Translations under genes and position numbers: made by a program
Shown: positions 24,630 through 32,925 of the stretch, piece after piece
Layout of the letters: each line of letters opens with the position of its first letter
Numbering within the stretch: the first letter of the stretch is position 1
Notes under the pieces: generated by a model
Database searches by the model: none
What the model was told of the DNA's origin: nothing
The model's input: the letters and a program-made list of their open reading frames with translations, nothing else
Assembly (NCBI GenBank): GCA_017451025.1
Contig: JAFSSM010000033.1
Location: forward strand, 1-44,137
Source of the DNA: Synergistaceae bacterium
Lineage (GTDB): Bacteria > Synergistota > Synergistia > Synergistales > Aminobacteriaceae
Length of the DNA stretch: 44,137 bases
Direction: 5' to 3'

Positions 24630-25241
24630 ATGGATACAATGCACAATATCATGCTAAAACTCGAACTCAGAAAAAAATACAAGTCAGGCAGTGCTGCAGA
24701 GATAATCGGTGATGCAATTCTGACAGGGAATATTTCGGGAGAGATTGCCCAGAATGAATTTGCCGACAGCCTGCAAGTGTCAAGGATACCTGTGCGTGAG
24801 GCATTAATTGCGCTGGAATATCACGGCCTGATAGAGAAGATGTCCAATCAGCACGTGAGAATAATTAATCTTAGTGATGCCGACATAAGAAGCCTGTTTG
24901 CTGATATGTCTCTGCTGGAACTCGAGGCAATGAAGAGCCTTCCTGATGAACGGTTAGAGTACCTGTCGTCAGCGGTATACCCTGCGGATTTTCACAGGGA
25001 ACTTTACATGAACACAGAGTCCCCGTTGCGAAAAGTTTTCCTCAGGGTGATAACGGAGACATACATAGTGTTTGTCCTTGAGCACTCTGACGGAAGCAGA
25101 ATAGCTCCTGTTTTCGAGACACTGAAGCAGTCATTGCGGGATTATAAGACTCTGCGGAAGAGCTACAACGTTTATGCTGAGGTTCTGTCTGATGAGCTGA
25201 TACGCATTCGAAGAGAACATAGGCATGAAGACATGTATTAA
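24630..25241 (+). CDS. GntR-family transcriptional regulator
   Basis: 203 residues. The N-terminal winged helix includes FADSLQVSRIPVREALIALEYHGLIEK, the classic GntR recognition helix. The C-terminal domain is shorter and more divergent than a full FCD domain. Start codon choice is uncertain: ATG 24630, 24639 and 24651 are in frame and none has a strong ribosome site. It lies just upstream of a second GntR gene (12-nt gap) and the tartrate genes, so it probably regulates them. Confidence 0.85.
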   Translation: MDTMHNIMLKLELRKKYKSGSAAEIIGDAILTGNISGEIAQNEFADSLQVSRIPVREALIALEYHGLIEKMSNQHVRIINLSDADIRSLFADMSLLELEAMKSLPDERLEYLSSAVYPADFHRELYMNTESPLRKVFLRVITETYIVFVLEHSDGSRIAPVFETLKQSLRDYKTLRKSYNVYAEVLSDELIRIRREHRHEDMY

Positions 25242-25253
25242 GGAGGAATAATT

Positions 25254-25895
25254 ATGCTGAACCTAAAGCCGGTAAAGCTGATGCCGGTACGAGAGCAGGC
25301 GGCATCGTCGCTTCGTGAGGCCATCATCAACAGAAGCCTTCATGAGGGAGAAGTTCTGCCCCTTGAGGCAACAGCCCGGGCATTGGGAGTATCGGCGACA
25401 CCAGTCCGCGAGGCATTCCAGATTTTGGCGCGGGACGGATTAATCGAGTTATCGCAGAATCGCGGGGCAGTAGTTGTTGGCTTCAACGAGAAGACTATTC
25501 GAGATCACTACGAACTCCGGGCTGAACTGGAGGCTTGGGCATGTAAACTTGTCTGCGAGAATGAAGCATCGCTTGAAGGCATAGAGCACTGCATAACGCA
25601 AGCACGTGAAGTACTGAAGAGCAATCCGGAGAGATACCCCGACTACAACCAGTCATTTCACTACAACATATGGCTTGCTACGGACAACACAAGACTGCTA
25701 AATACCATCTCCGAACTATGGAACGGCTTATCGCTTGGAGCAAACACAACGCGGGCGGAATATTTCACCAAATCCCACGCAGAGCACGAAGCTATCTTCT
25801 CAAAGCTGCAGAGACGCAATGCATCGGGAGCTTACAGGGCTATGCACAGACATATCATCCGGAGCATGAACGACATCCTCACACGATATGTATAA
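25254..25895 (+). CDS. GntR-family (FCD-type) transcriptional regulator
   Basis: 213 residues with a winged helix (ATARALGVSATPVREAFQILARDGLIEL, about 40-67) and a C-terminal FCD effector domain (about 80-205). The His residues expected to bind metal and a carboxylate ligand can be seen in HYNIWL, HAEHEAIF and AMHRHI. FCD regulators commonly sense organic acids. The start follows an AGGAGGA site. The protein is a good candidate for the local repressor or activator of the tartrate operon that begins 117 nt downstream. Confidence 0.9.
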   Translation: MLNLKPVKLMPVREQAASSLREAIINRSLHEGEVLPLEATARALGVSATPVREAFQILARDGLIELSQNRGAVVVGFNEKTIRDHYELRAELEAWACKLVCENEASLEGIEHCITQAREVLKSNPERYPDYNQSFHYNIWLATDNTRLLNTISELWNGLSLGANTTRAEYFTKSHAEHEAIFSKLQRRNASGAYRAMHRHIIRSMNDILTRYV

Positions 25896-25915
25896 CAATT
25901 CAGCGCAAAATGTCA

Positions 25916-25944
25916 TTGACAATTAATGCGTTGATAGCTATCAT
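25916..25944 (+). promoter_or_regulatory. Tartrate operon promoter with palindromic operator
   Basis: A perfect TTGACA (25916-25921), a 17-bp spacer and TATCAT (25939-25944). The perfect 12-bp palindrome TGATAGCTATCA (25932-25943) overlaps the -10. ATGCG (25926-25930) and CGCAT (25947-25951) extend the symmetry. A regulator bound here would block RNA polymerase, which fits the two adjacent GntR genes. An AGGAGG site follows (25998-26003). Confidence 0.75.
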
Positions 25945-26011
25945 TACGCATAGCTTTATGGATACATTATCCCAAATCTTAAATTTATAATTCGTTAGGA
26001 GGTTTTTATTT

Positions 26012-27283
26012 ATGAGTCCGGCAGTTATTACTCTGTTGTTTCTCGCGTTCGCAATACTCATGTTCGTAACCGAGAAAATACCTCTCGGCCTGACGGCTAT
26101 GATCGTCTGTATCGGTCTCGTCGTTACGAAAGTGCTCGGCGTTAAGGAAGCGTTCTCCGGCTTCATCGACGGCAACGTTATTCTGTTCGTGGCAATGTTC
26201 ATCGTCGGAGGCGCACTGTTCGAGACAGGAATGGCCAACGAGATCGGCGGCATAGTTACGAAATTCGCAAGCTCTGAAAGAATGCTGATAGTCGCGATTA
26301 TGACTATCGTAGGATTGATGAGCGGAGTGCTCTCGAATACGGGAACTGCAGCAATACTTATCCCCGTAGTTATCGGAATAGCCGCAAAGTCAGGGTTCAA
26401 GCGTTCCAGGCTTTTGATGCCCCTGGTCTTCGCGGCAGCAATGGGCGGCAACCTATCCCTAATAGGTGCACCCGGCAACATGATAGCACAGTCTACCCTG
26501 AATCAGGCAGGACTTCCCACGTTCGGCTTCTTCGAGTATGCAATCGTAGGCTTCCCTATCCTGATTGTGGGTATTCTGTTCTACGCAACAGTCGGCTTCT
26601 ATCTCCTGCCCAACCATGACCCGAAGGGTGAGGGAGTTTTTGACACAGCTAAAGATTTCTCCGCAGTACCTCAGTGGAAAAAAACCCTTTCACTCGTTAT
26701 CCTGGTTGCTACATTATTGGGAATGATCTTCGAGAAGCAGATCGGTATATCCTTAAGCATTGTCGGGTGTGTCGGAGCCGTGCTGTTAATCCTCTTCGGC
26801 GTAATCTCTGAGGACGACGCGCTCAAGTCCATTGACCTCAAGACTATATTCCTGTTCGGCGGGACTCTCTCGCTCGCAACAGCACTCGACAAGACCGGTG
26901 CAGGCAGAATGATTGCAGAAAAAGTTATCGGTGCTCTCGGCGAAAATCCTTCACCGACAATGTTCACGTTTGTAGTGTTCATTCTGTGCTGTGTGATGAC
27001 CAACTTCATGAGCAACACCGCAACTACTGCACTCATGGCTCCAATTTGCTTATCGATAGCAAGAGGAATGAACGCAGACCCCCGCGCCGTACTTATGGCC
27101 TGTGTAATCGGAGGTTCCTGTGCGTACGCAACACCAATCGGAATGCCAGCTAATACAATGGTAGTAGGAGCAGGAGACTATAAATTCATGGACTATGTGA
27201 AGGCAGGTCTGCCGTTAATCGTAATCGCAACAATCGTGAGCATGATATTACTGCCGTGGGCGTTCCCGTTCTTCCCGGCATAA
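26012..27283 (+). CDS. DASS/SLC13-type dicarboxylate transporter, probably for tartrate
   Basis: 423 residues, highly hydrophobic, with about eleven segments. The two signature SNT loops of the divalent-anion:Na+ symporter family are present: SNTGTAAILIP (about 109-119) and SNTATTALMAP (about 335). The location just before both tartrate dehydratase subunits points to tartrate or a related C4-dicarboxylate as substrate; E. coli TtdT, a tartrate/succinate antiporter, belongs to the same broad family. The family is seen in sequence; the exact substrate is inference. Confidence 0.88.
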   Translation: MSPAVITLLFLAFAILMFVTEKIPLGLTAMIVCIGLVVTKVLGVKEAFSGFIDGNVILFVAMFIVGGALFETGMANEIGGIVTKFASSERMLIVAIMTIVGLMSGVLSNTGTAAILIPVVIGIAAKSGFKRSRLLMPLVFAAAMGGNLSLIGAPGNMIAQSTLNQAGLPTFGFFEYAIVGFPILIVGILFYATVGFYLLPNHDPKGEGVFDTAKDFSAVPQWKKTLSLVILVATLLGMIFEKQIGISLSIVGCVGAVLLILFGVISEDDALKSIDLKTIFLFGGTLSLATALDKTGAGRMIAEKVIGALGENPSPTMFTFVVFILCCVMTNFMSNTATTALMAPICLSIARGMNADPRAVLMACVIGGSCAYATPIGMPANTMVVGAGDYKFMDYVKAGLPLIVIATIVSMILLPWAFPFFPA

Positions 27284-27314
27284 TATATACATTCATAAAG
27301 GGGGTAAACGTTTT

Positions 27315-28205
27315 ATGAACCAGGTCGAAAGAATGACCGACATCATCGCAAAGTTCGTCGGCCACACAGCGAAGAAGTTACCTGATGACGTTATCGCAAA
27401 GCTCTCTGAACTCAGGGAGAAAGAGGACAGCCCTATGGCCAAAGTCATCTACGATACGATGTTCAGGAATCAGGAATTGGCAGTGAAACTCGACAGACCT
27501 TCTTGCCAGGATACAGGAGTCCTTCAGTTCTGGGTGAAGTGCGGCACGAGATTCCCGCTCATCGATGACCTCGAGGCTTTACTCAAGGAAGCAGTCATCA
27601 AGGCAACGTTCGAGACACCGTTACGCCACAACTCAGTCGAGACATTCGACGAGTACAACACCGGCAAGAACGTCGGCAAGGGCACGCCTACAGTGTGGTG
27701 GGACATAGTGCCTCACTCCGACAAGTGCGAAATTTACACGTACATGGCCGGCGGCGGCTGCACCCTTCCCGGTTACGCAATGGTGCTCATGCCCGGCGAA
27801 GGCTACGAGGGAGTTACGAAGTTCGTGCTCGACAGAATGACCACCTACGGACTCAACGCATGTCCGCCGCTTCTGGTGGGAGTCGGTGTTGCAACGTCGG
27901 TTGAGACTGCGGCGTTATTGTCGAAGAAGGCACTTATGCGTCCCATCGGCTCGCACAATCCCAACGAACGCGCGGCCAAGATGGAGAAGCTGTTAGAAGA
28001 CGGCATCAACGCAATCGGCATAGGGCCTCAGGGAATGGGCGGAAAGTATGCCGTTATGGGCGTGAACATCGAGAACACTGCGCGCCATCCTTCAGCAATC
28101 GGTGTAGCCGTGAACGTGGGCTGCTGGAGCCACAGGAGAGGGCACATAATCTTCGACAAGGACCTTAATGTTGAAGTGTTATCACATTCGGGGGTGAAGT
28201 TCTAA
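27315..28205 (+). CDS. ttdA: L(+)-tartrate dehydratase, alpha subunit
   Basis: 296 residues, collinear with E. coli TtdA as I recall it. With TtdB it dehydrates L-tartrate to oxaloacetate using a [4Fe-4S] cluster. Cluster ligands are probably Cys64 (RPSCQDTG), Cys149 (GGGCTLPG) and Cys270 ([10 protein letters not shown]), the usual three of class I fumarase-type enzymes. Other conserved stretches are [28 protein letters not shown] and RPIGSHNPN. The related fumarase N-terminal half is an alternative, but the match to the tartrate enzyme is closer by eye. The stop is followed directly by ttdB. Confidence 0.88.
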   Translation: MNQVERMTDIIAKFVGHTAKKLPDDVIAKLSELREKEDSPMAKVIYDTMFRNQELAVKLDRPSCQDTGVLQFWVKCGTRFPLIDDLEALLKEAVIKATFETPLRHNSVETFDEYNTGKNVGKGTPTVWWDIVPHSDKCEIYTYMAGGGCTLPGYAMVLMPGEGYEGVTKFVLDRMTTYGLNACPPLLVGVGVATSVETAALLSKKALMRPIGSHNPNERAAKMEKLLEDGINAIGIGPQGMGGKYAVMGVNIENTARHPSAIGVAVNVGCWSHRRGHIIFDKDLNVEVLSHSGVKF

Positions 28206-28840
28206 TGTCTGTAGAGTTCAGGGACGGCAAGAAGATTCTGGTAACGCCGATAAGCGCAGAGGACCTCAAGGATATTCACATCGGCGATATAGTGTACCTG
28301 TCAGGCAGTCTTACGACATGCAGGGACGTAGCACACAGGCGCGTAGTTGAAGAGGGGCGCGAGATACCCGTAGATGTCCGCAACAACGCGATACTTCATG
28401 CAGGGCCGATTATTCGCCCGATTGACCCGGACAACGGCAAGTTCGAGATGGTCTCTGTCGGACCGACAACATCGATGCGCATGGAGAAGTTCGAGTATGA
28501 GTTCGTGAAGACTACGGGAGTGCGCGTTATCGTCGGCAAGGGCGGCATGAAGGAGAACACTTCCAACGCGTGCAAAGATTTCGGGTGCATTCACTGCGTA
28601 ATCCCGGCGGGGAATGCTGTAGTTGCGGCGGTGTGCGTTGAAGAGATTGTGCGGGCAGAGTGGAGAGATCTCGGGATGCCCGAGACGCTGTGGAACTGCC
28701 GCGTGAAGGAGTTCGGGCCGCTGATTGTGTCGATTGACGCAGAGGGCAGGAACTACTTCGAGGAGAAGAAAGTAGAGTACAACAAGAAGAAGGACGAGAT
28801 TGCGGAGGAAATCTGCAAGCAGGTCGGCTTCATCAAGTAG
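28205..28840 (+). CDS. ttdB: L(+)-tartrate dehydratase, beta subunit
   Basis: 211 residues, matching E. coli TtdB along its length: [52 protein letters not shown], and the C-terminal [16 protein letters not shown]. It supplies the swivelling half of the active site for the alpha subunit. The start overlaps the end of ttdA by one base (TAATG), so subunits are made in step. A terminator follows. Confidence 0.9.
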   Translation: MSVEFRDGKKILVTPISAEDLKDIHIGDIVYLSGSLTTCRDVAHRRVVEEGREIPVDVRNNAILHAGPIIRPIDPDNGKFEMVSVGPTTSMRMEKFEYEFVKTTGVRVIVGKGGMKENTSNACKDFGCIHCVIPAGNAVVAAVCVEEIVRAEWRDLGMPETLWNCRVKEFGPLIVSIDAEGRNYFEEKKVEYNKKKDEIAEEICKQVGFIK

Positions 28841-28862
28841 CGTACTCTTGACGGTAAGGTTT

Positions 28863-28892
28863 ACCGGGATGCAGTGAATGTGTCCCGGTTTT
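28863..28892 (+). terminator. Terminator of the tartrate operon
   Basis: ACCGGGA (28863-28869) pairs with TCCCGGT (28883-28889) and is followed by TTTTA. It lies 22 nt after the ttdB stop. Confidence 0.8.
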
Positions 28893-28928
28893 AATGTGCT
28901 GTCCGTTCGGCATGCCTTCACGTCCAGC

Positions 28929-28962
28929 AATCCCGCGCCCGCCCGCCCACCCGCGCGGGATT
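28929..28962. repeat. GC-rich stem-loop at the 3' end of the yfcE-like gene
   Basis: AATCCCGCGC (28929-28938) pairs perfectly with GCGCGGGATT (28953-28962) around a 14-base loop made of GCCC repeats. The stem touches the stop codon of the minus-strand gene. No T-run follows on either strand, so it is not a typical terminator; it may protect mRNA 3' ends or be a REP-like element. Confidence 0.7.
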
Positions 28963-29498
28963 CAGAAGCTCTTAGTGTGGTAAATTTCTCCGGCCAAGTT
29001 TTTCCAGAACATGCCCTCATCAGTCAGCACCATATAGCTGTGAACACTCCCGCCCTTAGGGATAGATACTGAGCCGGGATTCACATACAGCCTTCCTCCG
29101 CCCAAATCCTCCCACGCAGGAATATGTGTATGTCCGTGAAGAAGAATATCTGCTTCCGGCCTGTTGCTCTTGTTGAAGACGTGGCCGTGTGTCGCGAAAA
29201 TTACCTTGTTCTTCGCGAACAGCAGGCAGTATTCCGCCATAATCGGGAAATCCAGCATCATCTGGTCTACCTCGCAGTCGCAATTCCCCCTCACGCACAA
29301 AACTGACTCCTTTATCCCGTTCAGCATACCCGCAACTTCTTTAGTGTCATACTTTCCAGGAAGAGCATTTCTTGGCCCGTGATAGAGCAGATCCCCCAGC
29401 AATAATAACCTGTCCGGTTTTTCCCCGCTAAAAGCCTTCATCAATTCCCCGCAGTATTTTGCAGACCCGTGAATGTCCGACGCAATCATTATTTTCAT
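28962..29498 (-). CDS. yfcE: YfcE-type phosphodiesterase
   Basis: 178 residues, the usual size. It is a calcineurin-like metallophosphoesterase with all metal motifs: ASDIHG (6-11), LLLGDLLYHGPRN, VRGNCD, FATHGH and LLHGHTH. The family hydrolyses phosphodiesters such as artificial bis-p-nitrophenyl phosphate; the natural substrate is not known. It is transcribed divergently from the AGCS symporter gene. Confidence 0.92.
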   Translation of the reverse strand: MKIMIASDIHGSAKYCGELMKAFSGEKPDRLLLLGDLLYHGPRNALPGKYDTKEVAGMLNGIKESVLCVRGNCDCEVDQMMLDFPIMAEYCLLFAKNKVIFATHGHVFNKSNRPEADILLHGHTHIPAWEDLGGGRLYVNPGSVSIPKGGSVHSYMVLTDEGMFWKNLAGEIYHTKSF

Positions 29499-29543
29499 GC
29501 CAAAAACTCCTTCTCAATGTGAAAATTTCGTGAACGATTATAG

Positions 29544-29549
29544 TATAAT
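29544..29549 (+). promoter_or_regulatory. Probable -10 element for the AGCS symporter gene
   Basis: A TATAAT lies 42 bp before the start codon; no clear -35 is visible. A TTAGGAG ribosome site follows at 29571-29577. Confidence 0.5.
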
Positions 29550-29590
29550 GCATAGAAAATTTTTGCGATTTAGGAGCGTGTGATTAATCC

Positions 29591-31234
29591 ATGAACATTA
29601 TGGACACAATCATGTACTACAACGGGATCGTCAACAGCTTCGTCTGGGGCGCACCCGTTTTAATATTGCTGGTCGGCACCGGAGTGTACCTGACTCTTCT
29701 GCTCGGCCTTCCGCAGTTCCGTTACTTCTTCGACGCAATGAGCGAAGTCTTCAGCTTCCGCAAGAAGAAGGACGAGGACAAATCAATATCCTCGTTTGCG
29801 GCGATGGCTACGGCAATGGCGGCAACAGTCGGAACAGGAAACGTTGCGGGTGTCGCTACGGCACTGCATCTCGGCGGGCCCGGTGCACTTGTGTGGATGC
29901 TGGTATCTGCACTTTTCGGCATGGGCACGAAGTTTGCAGAAGTTACGCTTGCTGTGCACTACAGGCAGAAGGACGCACATGGAGACTGGCGCGGGGGCAC
30001 GATGTACATCCTCGAGAAGGGTACAAGCGAAGCTCTCGGTTCAGGCTGGGGATTCTTAGGGAAGATTCTTGCGGTTCTGTTTGCGCTGTTTGCGTTCCTT
30101 GCGTCGTTCGGAATCGGTGCGGCAACTCAGGCAAACTCTGCGGCAGAAGCTATGTCGATGGGCTGGGGAATTGACCACATGTACAGCGGTATCGTTATGG
30201 CAGTGCTCGTTGCTCTGGTCATAATCGGCGGACTCAAGAGCCTTTCGACCGTAACCACATACATCGTCCCGTTCATGGCTATCTTCTACATCATCGGTTC
30301 GGTGTACGTCCTCGTCCTCAATGCTTCAGCGATTCCCGGTGCTGTGTCAAACGCGGTGCACCTTGCGTTCAACAACCCGTTGGAGACTCTGCCCGGAGCG
30401 TTGGCAGGCTGGGGAGTGAAAGAGGCAGTGCAGAGAGGAATTGCCAGAGGCGTGTTCAGCAATGAGGCAGGTATGGGTTCTGCGCCTATGGTTCACGCGA
30501 CAGCAAACGTTGAGCACCCGGTTCAGCAGGGCTTCTACGGAATCTTCGAGGTGTTCATGGATACAGTAGTTATCTGCACAATGACGGCCCTTGTTGTTAT
30601 GTCGACAGGTACTCTCACGTCTTCACCCGACCTTACCGGCGCACAGCTTACCCTTCAGGCATTCGAAAATGCGCTCGGTGCTCCTGGAAAGTACGTGCTC
30701 TCGATAGGGCTTCTGCTCTTCGCGTTCACGACAATTCTCGGCTGGTACTGGTACGCTGAAACCGCAGTAACCTATCTGTTCGGAGTCTGGTGCAAGCCTA
30801 TAATGAAACTGCTCTGGATTGCAATGATAGTTATCGGAGCGGCAGGAGCACAGTTTGTCGGAGCAGAGGGTAACCAGTTCCTCAATAACATTTGGGACAT
30901 TTCGGACACCCTGAACGGCTTAATGGCATTGCCCAACCTTATTGGCCTGTTGATTCTGTCCGTAACGCTCAAGCGTATTGTGAGCGACTATGACGAGAAG
31001 TACGGTATCCCCAGCGACAGGATATTAACCTCCTCGCAGAAGGTGCTTGTTGCTAAGGTTCAGTACATCGTTGTTGGAATAATCGCGGTAGCTATGGGAA
31101 TGACCGGGTTCTTCGCGTACCGTCAGCTGTTCGCGACGCTGGCAATAGTTCTTGGCCTGTACACAGCGTACAAGAGGCAGACATTGCTGGGCTTCCTGGC
31201 AGTAATTCTTGGAGTTGCGGCGGCGGCAATGTAA
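29591..31234 (+). CDS. Sodium:alanine (AGCS) symporter
   Basis: 547 residues, longer than typical AGCS proteins (about 450-480). The family motifs are clear: AATVGTGNVAGVATAL, FGMGTKFAEVTLAVHYR, GIARGVFSNEAGMGSAP and the Trp/Tyr-rich ILGWYWYAETAVTYLFG. It imports small neutral amino acids such as alanine or glycine with Na+. After the family core, which ends near SDYDEKYG, about 85 residues form extra hydrophobic segments, unlike the SBP-fused paralogue at 42958-44137. It has its own promoter and terminator and is monocistronic. Confidence 0.93.
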   Translation: MNIMDTIMYYNGIVNSFVWGAPVLILLVGTGVYLTLLLGLPQFRYFFDAMSEVFSFRKKKDEDKSISSFAAMATAMAATVGTGNVAGVATALHLGGPGALVWMLVSALFGMGTKFAEVTLAVHYRQKDAHGDWRGGTMYILEKGTSEALGSGWGFLGKILAVLFALFAFLASFGIGAATQANSAAEAMSMGWGIDHMYSGIVMAVLVALVIIGGLKSLSTVTTYIVPFMAIFYIIGSVYVLVLNASAIPGAVSNAVHLAFNNPLETLPGALAGWGVKEAVQRGIARGVFSNEAGMGSAPMVHATANVEHPVQQGFYGIFEVFMDTVVICTMTALVVMSTGTLTSSPDLTGAQLTLQAFENALGAPGKYVLSIGLLLFAFTTILGWYWYAETAVTYLFGVWCKPIMKLLWIAMIVIGAAGAQFVGAEGNQFLNNIWDISDTLNGLMALPNLIGLLILSVTLKRIVSDYDEKYGIPSDRILTSSQKVLVAKVQYIVVGIIAVAMGMTGFFAYRQLFATLAIVLGLYTAYKRQTLLGFLAVILGVAAAAM

Positions 31235-31245
31235 GAAAAATAACG

Positions 31246-31278
31246 CCCTCCCTGAGAGATTGGGGAGGGTATTTTTTT
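31246..31278 (+). terminator. Terminator of the AGCS gene
   Basis: CCCTCCC (about 31246-31252) pairs with GGGAGGG (31263-31269) and is followed by TATTTTTTT. A strong intrinsic terminator. Confidence 0.9.
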
Positions 31279-31330
31279 GTGCTAATGAACGTGCAATGTG
31301 CTCATATGATATTCTGCAGATTTTTCGTAG

Positions 31331-31531
31331 TTAAGGTTCACGATGAATGAAGATTGCAGAATCTCGTCCCTCAAGAACTCCCTCAATAGTTTTTACCTGG
31401 CCTACGGTGCAGCTCATCACTTTTTCCCTGTCTGCCCTTGCGATGGTGCACACAAGATAATTGTCCAGCATAATGCAGTAAACTCCCGAAACTTCGTCAA
31501 TTTCAGTGATACGTCCGGTTACGCTCAGCAT
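31331..31531 (-). CDS. Small OB-fold-like ORF (possible remnant)
   Basis: From ATG 31531 the frame encodes 66 residues (LSVTGRITEIDEVSG, YLVCTIARADREKVM, VGQVKTIEGVLEG), a strand order resembling the tRNA_anti-like OB-fold, as in the remnant at 518-844. It has no signal peptide and no convincing ribosome site. Together with the TM2 fragment just upstream, it is likely what remains of exported or membrane-linked genes cut by insertion of the licD locus. Confidence 0.35.
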   Translation of the reverse strand: MLSVTGRITEIDEVSGVYCIMLDNYLVCTIARADREKVMSCTVGQVKTIEGVLEGRDSAIFIHREP

Positions 31532-31557
31532 CTTAAGGCTTCGACTAGAATGTAAAT

Positions 31558-31711
31558 TTACCATACTGCTGTCGGAAGCATAAAGATGTCGCCATTTCCG
31601 GACCACACCGCTAAAAGTCCGCCAAGCACAAGTGCTCCAAACGACACACCTATATACAAAAAGCCTTGCGAGTACTTTTTTTCCATAAACTTGTGAACAC
31701 CGAACGGTCCC
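31558..31711 (-). pseudogene. TM2-domain protein fragment
   Basis: Directly after the licD stop, a frame encodes ALGPFGVHKFMEKKYSQGFL followed by a hydrophobic helix (YIGVSFGALVLGGLLAVW) and TAA at 31558-31560. The Gly-x-His-x-Phe motif plus membrane helix is typical of the TM2 domain. The first helix and start are missing. It looks truncated by the join to the licD locus. Confidence 0.5.
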
Positions 31712-31720
31712 AATGCTGCG

Positions 31721-32476
31721 TCAAAAAAATTCTACGCTGGAGTAATGGCTGAGTCTTTCCTCGACTGGCGGAAGCCTCATGAAGTCACCGTAAAATTTCG
31801 ACAGAATCACTTCTGGGTTTGCCGGCCCCCAAAATTCGGTGTCCTCAAACCTGAAGCGTCTCAGCGGGAAAATTTCCTCAGGTTCAAGGAAGCCGCATTT
31901 AGCTGTGAGCAGAGCGAAAACTTCATGCATATCGCCGCTGCGTTCTCGTGCGGATGCTTCGCGGGACTGTTCGAGTGCTGCCATTCTGCGCGAAAAGTCT
32001 TCGTCTGTAATTAACCCCTTCTTCTTGCGACGCTGGATGTACGCAAAATTCTCGTCGTTGAGGTAATCGCTAAGTCTGTATTTCTGGATTCTCTTTGTCC
32101 TGTAAAGGTCTATGCTGATGCCGCAATGAGAATATAGGCTGTCCTGCGGAAACTGCATACATACTGCCTTGCTCTTCAAGTCCTTGACGTGTGCCCAAGC
32201 GTGAAAATACAGCGGTTCCGACTTTTCGTCCTCAAGGAACAAGTCATCAGGGAGTTCCTGCCTCAAAAAGTTTACGGCCTGCTCATAAGAGTCGTCAAAC
32301 AGCATCAGGTCAAAATCATCGTCCCACGGAATAAACCCCTTATGCCTTACCGCCCCCAGCAGTGTCCCGAAAATCAGCATATACGGTATATCGTGGCGTT
32401 CGAGGATTTCTGCTGTGCATTTTCCTGTTCTGAGCAGAACGTCCTGAACCCGCTTTATGTCCACATTATTGTTCAT
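31721..32476 (-). CDS. LicD family phosphotransferase (second copy)
   Basis: 251 residues from ATG 32476; GGAGGA at the 3' end of the HAD frame serves as ribosome site. The LicD core is FGTLLGAVRHKGFIPWDDDFDL, with the Asp-rich metal motif, and a C-terminal RFRFEDTEFWGPANP region. Like the first copy it probably adds a phosphorylated group such as phosphocholine to a surface glycan, but the two share only the family core. It lies downstream of the homopolymer-split ATP-grasp/HAD gene, so tract changes could alter its expression through polarity. Confidence 0.88.
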   Translation of the reverse strand: MNNNVDIKRVQDVLLRTGKCTAEILERHDIPYMLIFGTLLGAVRHKGFIPWDDDFDLMLFDDSYEQAVNFLRQELPDDLFLEDEKSEPLYFHAWAHVKDLKSKAVCMQFPQDSLYSHCGISIDLYRTKRIQKYRLSDYLNDENFAYIQRRKKKGLITDEDFSRRMAALEQSREASARERSGDMHEVFALLTAKCGFLEPEEIFPLRRFRFEDTEFWGPANPEVILSKFYGDFMRLPPVEERLSHYSSVEFF

Positions 32477-32478
32477 CA

Positions 32479-32925
32479 CTAAATCCTCCAGTCAATAAGG
32501 CTCTCCACCATGTCAAGGTCATACACCGGAATATTGTGTGCGTCCTTTATGCGTTTGCGTTCTGCGAATGAGTCATCAATGAAGATTGCCGGTTTATGCC
32601 TCAAAAAATCCGACTTGCGTTCCTCAGGAGAAATTGTGATTATTTCGTCGAAGATGTCCTCGCAAATTCTGTAATGCCGCAAATCCTCGTGAATATCGCC
32701 GTTATGTTTGGAGAGAAGGTAGATTTTCTTTCTGGTTGCTGCTGCCTGATAGAGGAAGGTTAGAAGCTGAAGGTTGACTTTCCCGTTTACGATTAGGGTA
32801 TCGTCATAATCGACGTAAACATGCTCATAATAGACGTTGGTCTTGTACGCGCTGTAGAATGCCCGGTCGAGCGTAATATCAGCTCCGTTGTCGATTAATG
32901 TAATCCCCCCCCCCCCCCTACACAA
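32479..32925 (-). CDS. HAD-like domain, probably the C-terminal half of a phase-variable fusion
   Basis: The open frame has no Met start: TTG 32925 lies before the G14 tract without a ribosome site. From the tract onward it encodes ITLIDNGADITLDRAF, then a HAD-type domain with YVDYDDTLIVNGK (motif I, Asp-x-Asp), YLLSKHNGD (motif II) and FIDDSF (motif IV). This could be a phosphatase or phosphotransferase domain. Its first 15 residues resemble the C-terminal edge of an ATP-grasp protein, so it most likely belongs to the preceding frame. When the tract is a multiple of three, both join into one protein of about 430 residues. Confidence 0.75.
   Translation of the reverse strand: MCRGGGGITLIDNGADITLDRAFYSAYKTNVYYEHVYVDYDDTLIVNGKVNLQLLTFLYQAAATRKKIYLLSKHNGDIHEDLRHYRICEDIFDEIITISPEERKSDFLRHKPAIFIDDSFAERKRIKDAHNIPVYDLDMVESLIDWRI

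Noticed and set aside
32895-32925. TTG start for a stand-alone HAD protein
   Set aside because: No ribosome binding site precedes it, it would start with the homopolymer, and the following residues read as part of the ATP-grasp protein.
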